Part shown: positions 15,001 through 25,375 of the stretch, one piece after another
Numbering within the stretch: the stretch's first letter is position 1
Layout of the letters: every line of letters begins with the position of its first letter
Assembly: GCA_040954595.2 (NCBI GenBank)
Contig: CM082584.2
Location: forward strand, 6,820,001-6,884,000
Direction of reading: 5' to 3'
Source of the DNA: Balanoglossus misakiensis
Lineage: Eukaryota; Hemichordata
Length of the DNA stretch: 64,000 bases
The notes under the pieces: generated by a model
What the model was told of the DNA's origin: nothing
The model's input: the letters and a program-made list of their open reading frames with translations, nothing else
Database searches by the model: none
Made by a program: the position numbers and the translations under genes

Positions 15001-16546
15001 ACTTGTACCGGGACATGGCCGTGGACTAGTCTATCAGAGGATGGTGACTTCATCATGGCTGTGATGTTGTGCCTTTGAGCAAGGCACTTCACTTCTCATT
15101 GTTTCATGGGTGTATGTTCATGTGTGCGGGTGTGTGTTGATAAAAACAAAAAGAAATTGTAAATGGGACTACTGAGGGCTCTGTACAGAGTGTACATGTA
15201 CCAGGCGAACTGTTGTATTGTTTTGTGTATCTACTGCACTTTCTAGTTGAAATCCCAAAGCATGATGAAATCCCGAGTTTCCAGCTTATTGACACAACCT
15301 TCATGTATGTAGTGGGCAATGTTATTGTGCAAAATTTGAATTCAAGTCCAGATTAGAATTCAACTGTCAACAATAACAACAGCCTTTACACACATACAGA
15401 CAGAGGCTGCTGGGAATATTGAGCAAGCTGTTAGGAGTAGAGCAAATTGCATTTGACACACAGAACAAAAATACCTGTTACTCATGCCCATACATTTATC
15501 ATTAAAAGATAATGAGATCTAACCCAGGTTGCATTTGCATATAGTAAATGTCCGTAAAGTATGAAAATAAATGGGAAGTCTGCACATTACTCATTAGACC
15601 AGGCAGTAGTTTTCCTACCGGTCAATGGAAGAGCTCTTGCTCCATCAGATAATGTTTCAAGCAATGCACATTGCAGAAGCGTGCAATATTTACAATCATA
15701 ATCAGGTTCAGTCCACCATGAGAGAATTTGTACGTGTAGGGGTTTTACATGGTATTGTGTGTGCAAGCATCCTGCATGATCATAACTAGCTGCAATAATT
15801 GTACTATTTCAACTTTGCCTTGGTGGTGGGCTGGTGCCATGGTGTATTATTTCGCTGTCAGCTGGCCACCACCAAGGCTACAATTATTGCAGCTAGGTCA
15901 TAACAGCACTTTCTGGTGCATATAACTGTTTCTACTGAGTTTGTCTATGGGTGTATAGACATGTGGATAGTGTTGTTTTAGTGGTAGAATCACCATGACG
16001 GAAGAAATAAAAAAAGTCAAAGATAAAATATATCCCTGATTCCTAAAAGAAATGCAATAATATGGCCCAATTGCCCTCCATTTTATTGGAAGCAGCTTTC
16101 TTTGCCAATGACACAAAAATCGGACCCAGCAAGCCCCGCGTACAGGTCAGTGTGTTGCTTTCACACGTACACACGGACCTGCTGCAGGGAGGGGGGCGTC
16201 ACACATGAAACGGTGTTCATGTGTTTGTTTACATTTTCCCATTCATGGCCATTAATATATGCAGTGTTAATTTCTTTGAATGTGCACAAAATGAATGAGG
16301 CAGGGTAATATGCATGCATTTGTCAAATTTAAATTTACTGGCACAGCACACCATTCACGGGAATGCAACCACAGTTGAGCGACTGCGCAACTTCTTGCTA
16401 CAAAATTAGCACTGCATAATGCAGGCTGCAACGACAACAAAAGAAATTGTCACGCTTTGTAATTCTAATGCCGTATTTCTCACCTTTTCTATGTTTTCAA
16501 CGGTGATTTCTGGAGGTGTTGCAGACTGAGCTGGACCTTCGGCCAT
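1..16546 (-). CDS. IPO13: Importin-13 (partial, 3' end beyond left edge)
   Basis: Nuclear transport receptor of the importin-beta family, built of HEAT repeats; human IPO13 imports cargoes such as Ubc9 and Mago-Y14 and exports eIF1A. Sixteen coding exons with GT-AG borders and continuous phase: 16484-16546, 5483-5608, 5019-5077, 4528-4636, 4120-4218, 3657-3710, 3449-3521, 3024-3240, 2662-2746, 2272-2391, 1822-1902, 1523-1661, 1305-1354, 965-1057, 557-704 and 63-274. These give 576 codons, against about 963 in human, so roughly 60 percent is present. Matches to remembered human IPO13 run through every exon: exon 1 ends ITVENIEK, exon 2 opens [10 protein letters not shown], exon 4 holds [12 protein letters not shown], exon 10 [14 protein letters not shown], and exons 12-13 [10 protein letters not shown] and [10 protein letters not shown]. 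The start ATG at 16546 follows a good context and gives a short acidic N-terminus like the family. Exon 6 uses a weak donor (GTTTGT). Intron 1 is unusually long and hosts two other genes. Confidence 0.93.
2213..2262. repeat. (CA)n microsatellite beside IPO13 exon 10
   Basis: Two CA runs separated by a short unique spacer end about 10 bases from the splice donor of IPO13 exon 10 (exon 2272-2391 on the minus strand). Read in the sense of the gene it is a GT-rich intronic tract just after the donor. Confidence 0.85.
6250..6329 (+). repeat. 80-bp exact direct repeat, copy 1
   Basis: An 80-base block beginning AAAGTTGGTTCC and ending TTCGAGAGTG recurs without a mismatch at 10037-10116 in the same orientation. 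Sequence on either side differs between copies. Both lie in IPO13 intron 1 and bracket the first nested gene. No coding capacity is evident. Confidence 0.9.
7071..7859 (+). CDS. Nested glycine-zipper protein 1 (unknown function)
   Basis: An intronless 262-residue ORF on the strand opposite IPO13, inside its first intron. The ATG has a strong context (AACCATGG). Residues 1-90 are acidic and Ser/Gly-rich, probably disordered. A hydrophobic stretch lies at about 105-125. A Gly-spaced core at 138-185 ([13 protein letters not shown], then SFEAIG) resembles a glycine zipper, as found in membrane-inserting helices. Residues about 203-262 form six units of roughly 10 residues starting R-L or Q-L ([36 protein letters not shown]). 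The core is clearly related to that of the gene at 11818-13458, so the two are probably paralogues. A plausible polyadenylation signal follows at 8167. I do not recognise a named family. Membrane association is inference from composition. A real gene is favoured by codon-like composition, GC rise over the ORF and the paralogy. Confidence 0.75.
   Translation: MADPGRNIYASPFPTSDFNQTPYSHESSRVARTDSEDDDSAPSVTFAGDDGVSSEGRREGAVDGETADGGAGDKTELPVTAGGLVTGGAAQFYKPKPVPVMTAVRNVAVLSGMYLAIRLVPLWLFDGRSVPAKKVATWRVAGELVGSLAGTVIRHYAVPVVGKVAGLIIVPLASYLGQVSFEAIGNRLHAIEQNPATGPIYVRLHGNQQNVLAVRLYASQHDYFRLRANEQGTIQLFIDGQDYRRLHGHLQENRRLFAFQED
8167..8176 (+). terminator. Polyadenylation signals of nested gene 1
   Basis: Two overlapping AATAAA hexamers lie about 310 bases after the stop at 7859, directly after a run of 12 C. 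They are a reasonable 3' end for the nested transcript on this strand. No downstream GU-rich element was checked. Confidence 0.5.
9800..9990 (+). repeat. Dispersed-repeat tail with (CATA)n and (GACA)n
   Basis: At 9810-9850 there is a short palindrome (GGGATTAATCCC) followed by CGAAACGTCGGAAA. The latter motif recurs near 50380-50395 as CCGAAACGTCGGAAA. From about 9911 a run of CATA units passes into GACA units to about 9990. This looks like the degenerate 3' end of a dispersed element followed by a tetranucleotide tract. Element class is not determinable here. Confidence 0.6.
10037..10116 (+). repeat. 80-bp exact direct repeat, copy 2
   Basis: Identical over 80 bases to 6250-6329, same orientation, about 3.8 kb apart. 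Just upstream is a near-palindrome (GGTCCCATGG then CCAATGGGACC), absent at copy 1. Perfect identity in intronic DNA suggests a recent duplication or a young mobile family. Confidence 0.9.
10178..10890 (+). repeat. Imperfect tandem duplication in IPO13 intron 1
   Basis: A block starting at about 10178 (GTTGGCAAAAAGTCAAAACAC, then CATGCAAAAA, TTTTCAATCTG, GCCAGGTGAGC, AAGATTCTGTA) returns from about 10722 in the same order with scattered changes and small indels. Copies are about 170 bases long and 545 bases apart. The segment between them shows no gene. Confidence 0.8.
11150..11345 (+). repeat. Probable dispersed repeat ending in GACA units
   Basis: The segment carries a phrase (TTTGGTTGAAATTTGATCAGC, roughly 11238-11260) followed by AGACAGACAGACAG at about 11318-11336. 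It looks like a short interspersed repeat with a simple-sequence tail, next to the second nested gene. I see no second full copy in this window, so the call rests on general appearance. Confidence 0.35.
11818..13458 (+). CDS. Nested glycine-zipper protein 2 (unknown function)
   Basis: An intronless 546-residue ORF inside IPO13 intron 1, opposite strand. The first ATG is at 11818 (GACAATGG). A CATCAG/ATTCAC acceptor-like site near 11760 suggests a 5' UTR intron. Residues 1-235 are a polar, probably globular N-terminal half with no motif I recognise. Residues about 250-450 are amphipathic helices with recurring V-x-K-E and T-G-K-E units ([43 protein letters not shown]). A hydrophobic segment at 450-470 is followed by a Lys cluster. 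A glycine-zipper core at 486-540 ([14 protein letters not shown], then GKKSFEAIG) matches that of the gene at 7071-7859. The zipper ends the protein, whereas gene 1 continues with a repeat tail. Membrane insertion or pore formation is only inference. The ORF length and the paralogue support a real gene. Confidence 0.78.
   Translation: MANENANSVQADSEQLTPLCMYDRGNCTLLIGTNNETPGRTRFVGRLPTTQNQETNHGLEIDLVINNDLLYKVTRVAMAAREDDNPPRPVTITQTGRVTTIKKDCQGCTNTYAGERHNVYISKVSGQPDQTKIVHVFKSQSEMITMATEISVTVHNVHNSRVRRVLHEALQFTNNNVEMVDGSTEDFNICVKYKKADAEFFIQVIHKSAQLNILFGFHIIISGQKITLKFEFDISTYAIWHKVKEVIADLRATFVKVVKEYRKEVAQQVIKEAAKETTRTIGREVFTRFAAQKIGKIFSQQVTYKVVKEILNVIKGHQVTKGVVEETGNAVGQHVSKEVLVLVATLKCLTLVNVANTVSKMTGKEIGRGFCQQVSKERTRHKRHLLDYIFAAVLAAIKEVQQLSSAGAKRTGKEDVQEIGATAAKDVTAQSAKEAVKTGTQLTLRETAKCTAIFGAAIDGAILTYQMYHLWNDEEKSQKKKKIESWRLTGGAVGSTTGSVAGAVVGQMLIPVPMVGPAIGGFFGSIATSYFGKKSFEAIGETVHSD
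13459..15777. other. IPO13 intron 1, no gene recognised
   Basis: AT-rich intronic sequence. Short ORFs on both strands (for example 14631-14961) overlap each other and carry no recognisable domain. I see no RNA gene or clear repeat array. Confidence 0.5.
15778..15903. mobile_element. Foldback (MITE-like) element in IPO13 intron 1
   Basis: Outer arms CATAACTAGCTGCAATAATTG (15781-) and its near complement CAATTATTGCAGCTAGGTCAT (to about 15902) enclose inner arms CCTTGGTGGTGG and CCACCACCAAGG. A 14-base insertion interrupts the left arm. The element has no coding capacity and is best read as a non-autonomous foldback transposon remnant. Confidence 0.7.
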
Positions 16547-19040
16547 GGCGACAGCTTCCTGGTGGCACTCCGTTCTCGCAGGTCAAGTCCCGGTCGACAC
16601 TTTCCAAACTACACTTTTGTGAACGATCAGCTGGCTCTTGCTGCAGAGACTATTATACTGGGATGTACAGGGGCGAGTGTGGTTCGTCACCTCGGACAGC
16701 TTGAATTCGCGGTGGAAATCTTTCTGGCTGTGAAGAAGACGGTTGCCGATGTCGGTGGGGTGGAGAAAGTTACTTTCAAGAACGCGTTGGCACTTGTGAC
16801 CCTAAAAAAACGTGGTACTTTGGATATTTGACAAGTATAAGGAGGCCGCCATCTTGATCCAAGAGGCGATTGAGGGCGTCCTTTCGCGAGAAAATAATAT
16901 CACGGACTCGACAGGTGCCTGCCAGGGACAACATGCATTTATCGAGACATTTCCAATTGCAATCAGTCAGTTAACATTAAAATTTTAAAAGATATGTCAT
17001 TAATAAATCATGAATATGAATAAATTTGGTCATTATGCCAGTAGTCTACTTAATTGCACTGCATCCCTGAATGATGGGTATAGAAATTATTTATGTCAAA
17101 AAAATGCGCCAAGAGTTGTAGTATGGACGCAATATCTTTCCGTCTAATACCCTCCGTGGTTGCCAATAGAAAAGCATCGCATATACTTATTATGTGGATA
17201 ACATGGCACGTAATGGAGGCCAAAATTCAGACGACACTGTCAACATTCGGATCGACCCACATTTTCAACTCTCAAGCCAACATTTTCAACTGAGTCTCAC
17301 TGTTCACTATTTCAGACTGTGGAGGAGCAGAGAGTGAAACTGTAGCGGGAAATAATTTTAATCTCCAAGGGAGGTACATTTCTGTTTGTCCACGACTCTT
17401 TTTTATACGATGGTTAAATGGCTGGCATACCCATTATCACCAAATCTCTGGAGAAGAGAGTTAGGCCATTACAATTTCGCGTAAAATGTGATAGTTTAAC
17501 CGGACCACCAGCTGTGAAATACAGATGAATCTGACAATACATTATCCACCCCACAGACATTTCACATTTGAAGTTAAACCCTTCGAAAAAATAGATTTTT
17601 AATTTCTGTATTTAATTGCTATTCTAGCGCGTGATTTAGTGCAAAGTACGGTTTTGTCATTTTGCTATTGCATGCGGATATTTTAATAAGCTTTATATGG
17701 CCCGAATTTCTCAATTTCCGCATTTACTCAGCTGTGGTAGGAAAAGGTGGAGATCACACTTACACACACCGGCTCCAAAATGGCCGAAGCGAGACCAAAT
17801 TTTCCATCAATCGCGGGCAGAAATATTTTGCTATAGGCCGAACCAGAACTAACGCCGGTTGAAAGTCTTAGTACCATCGGTCCTTAAAAACTATGTCTCA
17901 ATCTGATTCTATTGTTATGCGCTTTTGAAAGCTTTCAATTTAGGGTACAGTTCCGGGAGACGAAGTTTAAATACCGTCATAAAAGTAAATTGGAGAAAAA
18001 AAATCGCAGTCTGGTCGTTAACAGCGAACATAGATAGCCTTTTTTTTAATTTCTACTGTTTTATGTAGTATTGCTATCTATGTAGCTCAGTATATGGAAA
18101 AACTCGCTTATTTCAAGGCTGACTCGGAAGCAGGTGGTTGAACTCAAAATATAGTTACCAAGGCAACGCGATATTTAGTGTGATCCTGGCAAATATGTGC
18201 ATCATACCAATACATGCGATGTGTTTTTTTCTGGTTAAAAAAATTACATTATACTGCCTTATTTGGAAAGTGACTTTTTTCATATGCAAATAACATGTTC
18301 TCAATACTAGAACCAAGCTTGCCTGTTGTTGTGTTTCAAACACTCGGGACCAATTTCTATTTACTGTCTAAAAGAGATTAAAACGCCATAGAATGTTTTC
18401 TTGTGATTTTTTTTAATTAACAGCATTCTTCCAGTGCGTTTCACAATACCAGTAAAATCCACTGAGTAGACACTGAGCGTTCAGTTTGTTGGTCGACCAA
18501 TGATTTCATCACGTTTTTATTCGCACGCAGGCAACAGCTTTTGTAAATAGCATTTTTTATCGTAATGTATAGTTTTTACTGTCTTTTGCCCACGTGCACA
18601 GGCGAATAACGAAGTAACTGACGTGTACATATACATATATCGCCTGGAATCCGATAACGCAAATGATGTCGTTCAACGTTGGGAGATTGGGGACACAGAC
18701 CGTGACGAGAGCCAGATCGCAGATAAGATATAGGCTACATGTATTTGCAAATATCACGTAATGTGGGCGTTATTCTTCAAAGCTTCAGGGGCAAGGGCGC
18801 GTATCAAAATCTACGAGTGGGCCTAAATGGTATCTTTTGGCGTTAAAAAAAGAAATTCTCGCTTATATTACTAAACACAACGAAGCAACCGAGACTGAAT
18901 ATACACTTATCACGCGTATATAATACCTACTGGTATAAGATTACCCACAATGCCCCAGTCTCGCTATCCAGTGGCGTACAGTGTACCTGCATGCATTATT
19001 AATATATCAAGCTGGGTCGATATTATAATAAAGCGAGCAA
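16547..19040. other. Intergenic: IPO13 to menorin divergent region
   Basis: This region separates the divergent IPO13 and menorin starts and must contain both promoters. The first 300 bases upstream of the IPO13 ATG include a short plus-strand ORF (16562-16831) with no recognisable domain. No TATA box is evident for IPO13. A TATTATAATAAAG stretch sits just before the menorin ATG. The remainder is AT-rich with no gene recognised. Confidence 0.5.
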
Positions 19041-22000
19041 ATGGAAGATAAAGCAGCGCGTGAGGACCGGTTTTACATGATAAAAGCGCAGAGAGTCCGG
19101 GTGTACGCTCCTTCGCCGCCGGCCATGGCACGAAGAGTGCGGCGAAACGCCAAGTATCTCATGCTTCTGCTGTGGGTGGTGGCTTGCGCGTCTCTGGTCA
19201 TCGTGTTTTCGAGCTGGCAGAGTCGCCGAGGTAACGTAGGCCACTTTTATCCTATTGTACTTTTTTTAGTGGTGGCTGGTTTCTCTATACACACACACGC
19301 ACACACGATCACTTCCACGGCTGTTGCCAAACATATGGATCGCTCAATTGTTCGGACGCGGCGCTTAAACTTGAACCGTTTCCCCACTTTTCCAAAGCCC
19401 AATCCGCGAACGTTCCACCGTATCGGTTACAGCTAGATTAATAACGTTATTCAACCGCCCTGATAAAAACCGATTGGCGTTGCCGTGTGCCGTTATTCCA
19501 AAAAAACTATAGCATGCATCATACCAGCGATGCGGAGTGCGTTTATATTGTTGTGGTGCACGCGCTGACGTGACGCACACCTCAATATTACACATTTCCC
19601 ACCGTACAGTACTTTCTGAACCAATTTAACAGTTGGCAGTTTCATTTACCAGAACTATACTATTTCAACGCAATGAGGAAAAAACACAGTTATTATACGC
19701 GCTAGTTAATTCCGACCGGACGTTGTACATATAAAAATCGTCATAGAGAGCCATACGGATTTAACACCTACAGGAAGGTCCAGGAGACAAATACCTGGAA
19801 AACCAGTGTTATGCCACGGCATGGCTCTGAGTAATTTAATGGAACCGTGATACCTGCACTAAACATTTCGGTAACATCGCAGTTTCGACCTCTGTGTGAA
19901 CCCCAGAGTTAATAGGTCTAATTTACAACACCGAAATATACCGTATTAGGTAATTAATGCCATTATTAATTATTAATATGAAAGGTTCCACGGGGTCACG
20001 AACGATAGGAGAATCCAAACGATCACCATGGCGGTGACTGTCTTCAAAGTCTTGTTTGCCCAAGGGTCTATGTTTAAATGAATGGTTCCCCCACTGTAAG
20101 AAAAACCCATTTGCGTTATTGTATACTGGTATTTTCTTATCTTTCTACCAGACGGTAAAATCTATCTATGTGTGCGTGAAAATCCCCCGACGTAATAGTC
20201 AATGCAATGATGTCTCCGCATTTACCATTATTAATTACTATACTTTTGCTGATGCTGACGAAATGGAAGCGTGTCAGTCTTATGTATTTTCAAAGATAAT
20301 GTCGATTTTTATTTACTTTTTATAATCCAAGAGGCACAGCTTGCACCAATTCGCATTGGAAAGCTTAGACCCATGCCAATGAAACGCAGAAAACTTGTGT
20401 TGTGTTGTGTCGTGTTGTGTGTGTGTGTGTGTGGGGGGGGGGGGTTCGGTCAATTATTCAAATAACAATTACAGTAATTTCATATGTCCGGGAATATAGC
20501 CAGACCGCTTGGTTTCTTGTCTAATATAAAATGCCCATGAGTCAACGGAGGCACTTTAGGACACAGGTCAAAGGTCGCCGACTTCTCGTGGTTTTCATTA
20601 CAACATATCCAACCCAGTGGTATTTGCCACGTCTGAAACCGAATAAGGTAACAGTTGTCAGGCTGGCACACTCTAAGTCTTAGGTAAACACCACGTATAT
20701 CCGCGCGTGCACAGTTGTCCACCTAAGTAACCATGGTAACCAGTCATCTATTACTTTAAAATTAGGTCTGTACACAAAATACGCACATCTATTAGCCAGG
20801 CGGATTTCCCGGCGTCTGCAGGGATGCAACTGGCGATTGCAATAATTGGACGGCGATTGATTGGTAACTCGGCCATATGGATAGACTCTCATATCAAATG
20901 CAAATACACGTGCAAATATCACCATGATAAAAGTTTTCCGTCTGGGTCAGCGCGAAACTCTGACCTATTTCTAAATGTTCAATGCCACGTTAATTTTTAA
21001 AGTGGTAATTTGGATACTGAATAGTGGCATGCACTCTTTTATACCAGCAGAATGCTCCGTTGGCTACCCACATTAGACTTGCAAATCACTAACTTTTGAT
21101 GAAATTTCTTCATTCAATATGCTGTTCTAATAATTATCGAATTTTAAATTATCGCGTTTCTTCCTAGCCTTGTTCACACCTTTTGTACTGGCCGGGGCAT
21201 ATGCCATTGATAACTTCAAAATTGTACCAAAGATCAACCAAAATTAGTCTTTTAGAGTATTTTTTTTCTTCGTATAACAAGAATGCTGTAGACCAAACAG
21301 CCTACACGACAAGTTCCTTAAACCCGAACGTCAGTCCTTTTCTTTTCGTTTTTAATAGCGCAAAAGCTTCCCTCACGTGACAGAGCAGTCTCGAAACGCG
21401 CAAAAGGTGAGGGCAGAAGTTTAGGCTATAGATGTAGTACTTTTATCCCTTTCAAACACGAGGTCCAGCGTCAGGCCTGAGAGGGTTTTATACTAACCAG
21501 CATATGTGCACGTACTAATACAGACTGTGTGCACGTACTAAACCCAAGCTTGCACGTGCCATACCAGAAAATTGGCACTAATAGCCCGTGTGTGTTATAC
21601 TAATCCGTAATATGTGTGCACGTACTAATCCAGAAAGTGTGCGCGTGCCAAACTAGAATGTAGACATTGCACACTGAATGATCAAGACAAATTGTTTGTA
21701 TACGATCGGATATCAACACGATTCAACGGTGCGACAAATGATAAATTGTAATGTCACTTGTAATTATCTACGCAATAGTCACGGGACTAATAAAAAGCAT
21801 ATACCATGTCAAAAATCAGTGAATATTGTATCCATTGTATCTCGCAGAAAACCCGACTGTAGTGCAAGATGTCGACCCTTTTGACGAAGAATTCAAAGGT
21901 AAGATATCACTGAAGACAAACTGGTTTCGATTCGTAGGTTTATCCTCCCCCCCCCGAATCCTTCGTTTGATTTACCTCATCTGAATGCTGTATTAGACCG

Positions 22001-23826
22001 TATACACGATCCTCTCCCATGCTCTTGTTCATCTCGCAGATCGTATAAGGTTGCCCCTGACGATAGCGGACAGCGATGTGAACAGAAGGATAAGCTACAC
22101 AGAAACCAGTGTGATCAAGTACTTCCCTGTCGTCAAGGAAGATGGGCTTTTCCTGACGTGGGCTCATCAGGTCAATTCGATGGTCGATCTGAGGCTCTCG
22201 ATGTCCAGTATGTATAACTTGAGATTTGTATCGCCATCTTTATCGACGTGATCTCAAAGGGTTCATGGCGCAGCAGTTACCAATATACAGTCAAACCTGT
22301 GTTAGTGGCAACCTCTATATAGTGGCCACTATTGTTACATTCCCAGTGCAATCTACACGTGCATTAATTGACCTGTATATAAAGGCCACCTGGCCAGTTT
22401 AGGAAAGTCCCTTGACTGGCCACTATAGGCAGTTTCGACTGTATTCACTCTTTTCAACAGGATCGAGAGATCTCTGGATATAGAGACTAACAAAGATTGT
22501 AAATCTATCTCCGTTTCTTGTGTCAATGCAGATGATATTCTCATGGTCATCGCAGGCGACGTCAAGCTCCATGGCAACGTCGGAGAGAAGGGCACGGTGC
22601 CCGTGATGGCAGGTCCCAAAGTCATTGTCAGTGACGTCACGTTACTGCAGTGGTTGGACAAGATTTCGAAGTACACGAACAAAGCAATCCAGTTGAATTT
22701 CCACGACGCTGTGACGCTGGAGCCCGCCTTCAAAGTGATCGAGACCATGCAGTTTCAGCTGCACGCGCCGGTCATCTTGCACGCGGATATTCTGATCGGG
22801 CCGAACGGGGACGTCAGCCAGGTCGTCAACGGGGTCAACTTCGTCAGCGACGCCGGGAAGTACCTGCCCCACTCCACGGTCTCTCTGGGGTGGACGACGC
22901 GGCTGGTGAAGGATTCCGGAGAGACGCGGTATGACTGGCCGATGGTCCTGGACATGGCCAAGTACTGCACGCGAATCTCGCAACCCATCACGTTCTCAGT
23001 GCGAGCCACTTTCGCCAAGCAGTCCATCCGGCAGTTGAAATGGCTGGTCAGTTTATCGAGCAAGTTCACCATCACTATATGGACGGGCGAATACGATATT
23101 GTTTCTATGGTCGACTTGGGGACCTTCCGCAAAAACTTCGAGGCGAAGAAAATTGTGTACGATGTGCCCGAATCGTTCGTCGATGCTCTCAAATCGGCCG
23201 AGCCCAACTCTTTGACTGCAGAGGGCGCAAAACTGGAGAGGAACTTGTGGCAGCCGCAGCCTTTCGATGTGAGATCGTTCGTGTTTCTGGGCTCGGAGAC
23301 GGTGGCGTTCACGGGGCCAAACAGCTGGCTCACGTCGAAAGTGCAATACCAAGCAGAGCTGAAGACTGACAGGAAGGTCGCAATTTCCGGGACAGTGGAA
23401 TTCATCGACGGGTCCGACCAGCCCAAGAGCGCGAAACTGGAGCTTTTCATCCGCAGCTCTGGGGTCGACCCGCCGCCCGCTGACGAAGTGCGCGGGGTGC
23501 TCTTGGAGATCACCAGCGACGGGGATCTGAGGATATCTCCTAGCAACCTGGAAAAGGCGGGAAAATACGGCATGGAGGCCAAAGCCCACATCCCGAAGAG
23601 TAACTGCTACGAGTTTAAGATCGTCGACTCCGGGGAAAGCTCCCCGATCACCATGACGACGAAGGTGGTGAACTGTGAGGGGGAGGAGAGCGCCCCCGAA
23701 GAGCACACTGTGACACTTTCTTTGACTGTGCCCTACGACTCAACGGCGGAGGAAGTCTTTTACGTCACTTTAAATGGTAGCCACAGTGGGCAAGCGCTTT
23801 TGCTACACGACCTTGCTGTCAAATAG
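19041..23826 (+). CDS. Menorin / FAM151 family membrane protein
   Basis: Member of the FAM151/menorin (DUF2181) family; C. elegans menorin works in skin as a cue for sensory dendrite branching, and vertebrates have FAM151A and FAM151B. Exons 19041-19230, 21848-21898, 22040-22207 and 22532-23826 join in frame (all phase 1 junctions) to 567 residues. Residues about 37-58 are a single hydrophobic anchor after a basic cytoplasmic tail, giving a type II membrane topology. The menorin domain follows (about 110-320): LTWAHQVNS, then DILMVIAGDV, ILHADILIGPNG, VSLGWTT and ITIWTGEYD match remembered family blocks. Residues about 330-567 look like beta-rich domain(s). Only one DUF2181 copy is present, unlike FAM151A with two. 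ATGs at 19078 and 19125 are alternative starts; the latter has the better Kozak match and keeps the anchor. AATAAA follows at 24171. Confidence 0.9.
21497..21660 (+). repeat. Degenerate ~25-bp tandem repeat with GCACGT sites
   Basis: About six units of 24-27 bases in menorin intron 1, just upstream of exon 2, each built around GTGTGCACGTACTAATCCAG or a variant (GCACGTGCC, GCGCGTGCC). The array holds several palindromic GCACGTGC-like and GCACGTAC cores. Confidence 0.75.
22286..22443. mobile_element. Short TIR element in menorin intron 3
   Basis: Begins TACAGTCAAACCTGT and ends CAGTTTCGACTGTA, approximate inverted termini, 158 bases long and without an ORF. Internal AGTGGCCACT and TGGCCACTATAG phrases are also partly inverted. 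The ends resemble those of the element at 25376-25556, suggesting a related non-autonomous family. Confidence 0.65.
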
Positions 23827-24170
23827 ACAATTTTGTGGTGGGTGGGTTAGTGATACGTCGTTCGTTTATACTATTGCAATTTTTAACATTTCATAAAGAC
23901 AGACTTTTCATATCTTAATTGGACAAGTGAGTTATTGTTAAGCGACATCTGCTTGTATGTCATTATTTTACTTTTCTTGCCAGCAGCATAGGTATTTTTT
24001 TTTAATTTCACAGGAACTCTGGGGTTATTTTAATTTTGCTCAATTTCACCAAACAAAACTTTCATTGGTAATCTTTCTGTCCTCCCCAATATTTTTCCCT
24101 AATTAGGTAATACATGTATAACTTGAATTTGTTCAAATTGTTTTCAAACCAAGAATTTTTGAATTTGTAA

Positions 24171-24176
24171 AATAAA
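24171..24176 (+). terminator. Polyadenylation signal of menorin gene
   Basis: A canonical AATAAA about 345 bases after the menorin stop and the first clear one on that strand, so the likely 3' end of the transcript. Confidence 0.5.
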
Positions 24177-25375
24177 TCAGTAAAAAATATATCCGAGGTT
24201 ATCAGAAATCATTATGATAATCGTACCCCAAACATACTGAATCTAATTTAAAAGAAGCAGGCCCTCTATGGTGACGTGACATGATTCTTTGCATGCAATG
24301 GCTTCAAAATCACCAAACAAAATCTCATACACCATACCATGTAAACTTGACATCTGTGCAAATTGATTTGTGAACTTGAGGAAAAAAGAAAGTTGTTTTT
24401 TCTACTGAAATCCAGTACTTGTGAAATCCCTTGTGCCGATTTCATATTCATTTACAACAGTATTTACCGGCAAATGTCTTCCATATAATAAATATAAATG
24501 ACATTTTCAACATCAACCTTGATAAATGGCGGTCATTCACCTGAGCAACCTTTAGCACCTTCACCACCATGGTTTGGTCCAATCCACTGGGGTTTTGTAT
24601 GGTAAAGTTGGATCTCTATACAGGGAAATGGGGGGGGGGGGCAGGTAAAAGTAGTTCAGGTTTGCCAGTGCTGTGTACAGCTGTGCTGTATTTTAACGCA
24701 TACAGCTTCTACCAACAAGCCACCAACCATGGTTTAACACTAACTCTCATACAACCAGAAGAAACACACCCTTTGTCTACATCAAAGTAAACATAACATA
24801 CATTATCAATTGAGTGCTAGCATTAAATCAACTGATTTTAATTCTACACTCAAACCAATTTCAGAAAACTTGTGTAAAAACTCAATGAGTATATCTTCTT
24901 AAAAGCAACAACTGCAACACCACTACCAATTACTTGAAATTTCAATATATCTATGTACAACTGATCAATATTAATCCACTCTACAAGATATTACCAATAG
25001 TACATGTACCTATGAGCTGTGAAAATAGTCAGTCCATTTTCATTTTGATATTACACTTGTACCAGTAATTCAGACAGTATTATAATAAAATTTCCATTAA
25101 AGAAAACATGTTGTAAGTTTTTTTCTTTTAATGTCAAGCTGGTGTTCTTTAATTCACCACTGTATGTGTGCTGAAAATACCCACTGAATTATGCCGATTT
25201 GTCTGGTACTGGAGTTCAGCACATAACATTAACCTGTGCCGCACTGTAGTGTATGTGGCTACAGACTTAATTCGCATGGCCATATATGGTTAAGTGTCAA
25301 TTAAAGTGACACAAGTACAATGATCACGACATGAAAGACATTCAACCTCACAACTGTGAGTGATTTACTTCTTTA
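24177..25375. other. Intergenic: menorin to SYCE2, with a dispersed repeat
   Basis: No gene is seen. At about 24558-24645 there is a block (CACCACCATGGTTTGGTCC, then TATGGTAAAG, ending in a run of G) that recurs in diverged form at 33152-33238 within a vitellogenin intron. The rest is AT-rich, with the convergent 3' ends of menorin and SYCE2 on either side. Confidence 0.6.

Noticed and set aside
22642-22983. Alternative menorin start at internal ATG 22543 only
   Set aside because: Upstream exons at 22040-22207, 21848-21898 and 19041-19230 join in frame and supply the conserved TWAH segment and membrane anchor, so the internal ATG is not the start.
22755-23706. Long minus-strand frames (278 and 217 codons) opposite menorin exon 4
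   Set aside because: GC-rich coding sequence gives open antisense frames. Only the plus strand carries menorin blocks and in-phase exons.
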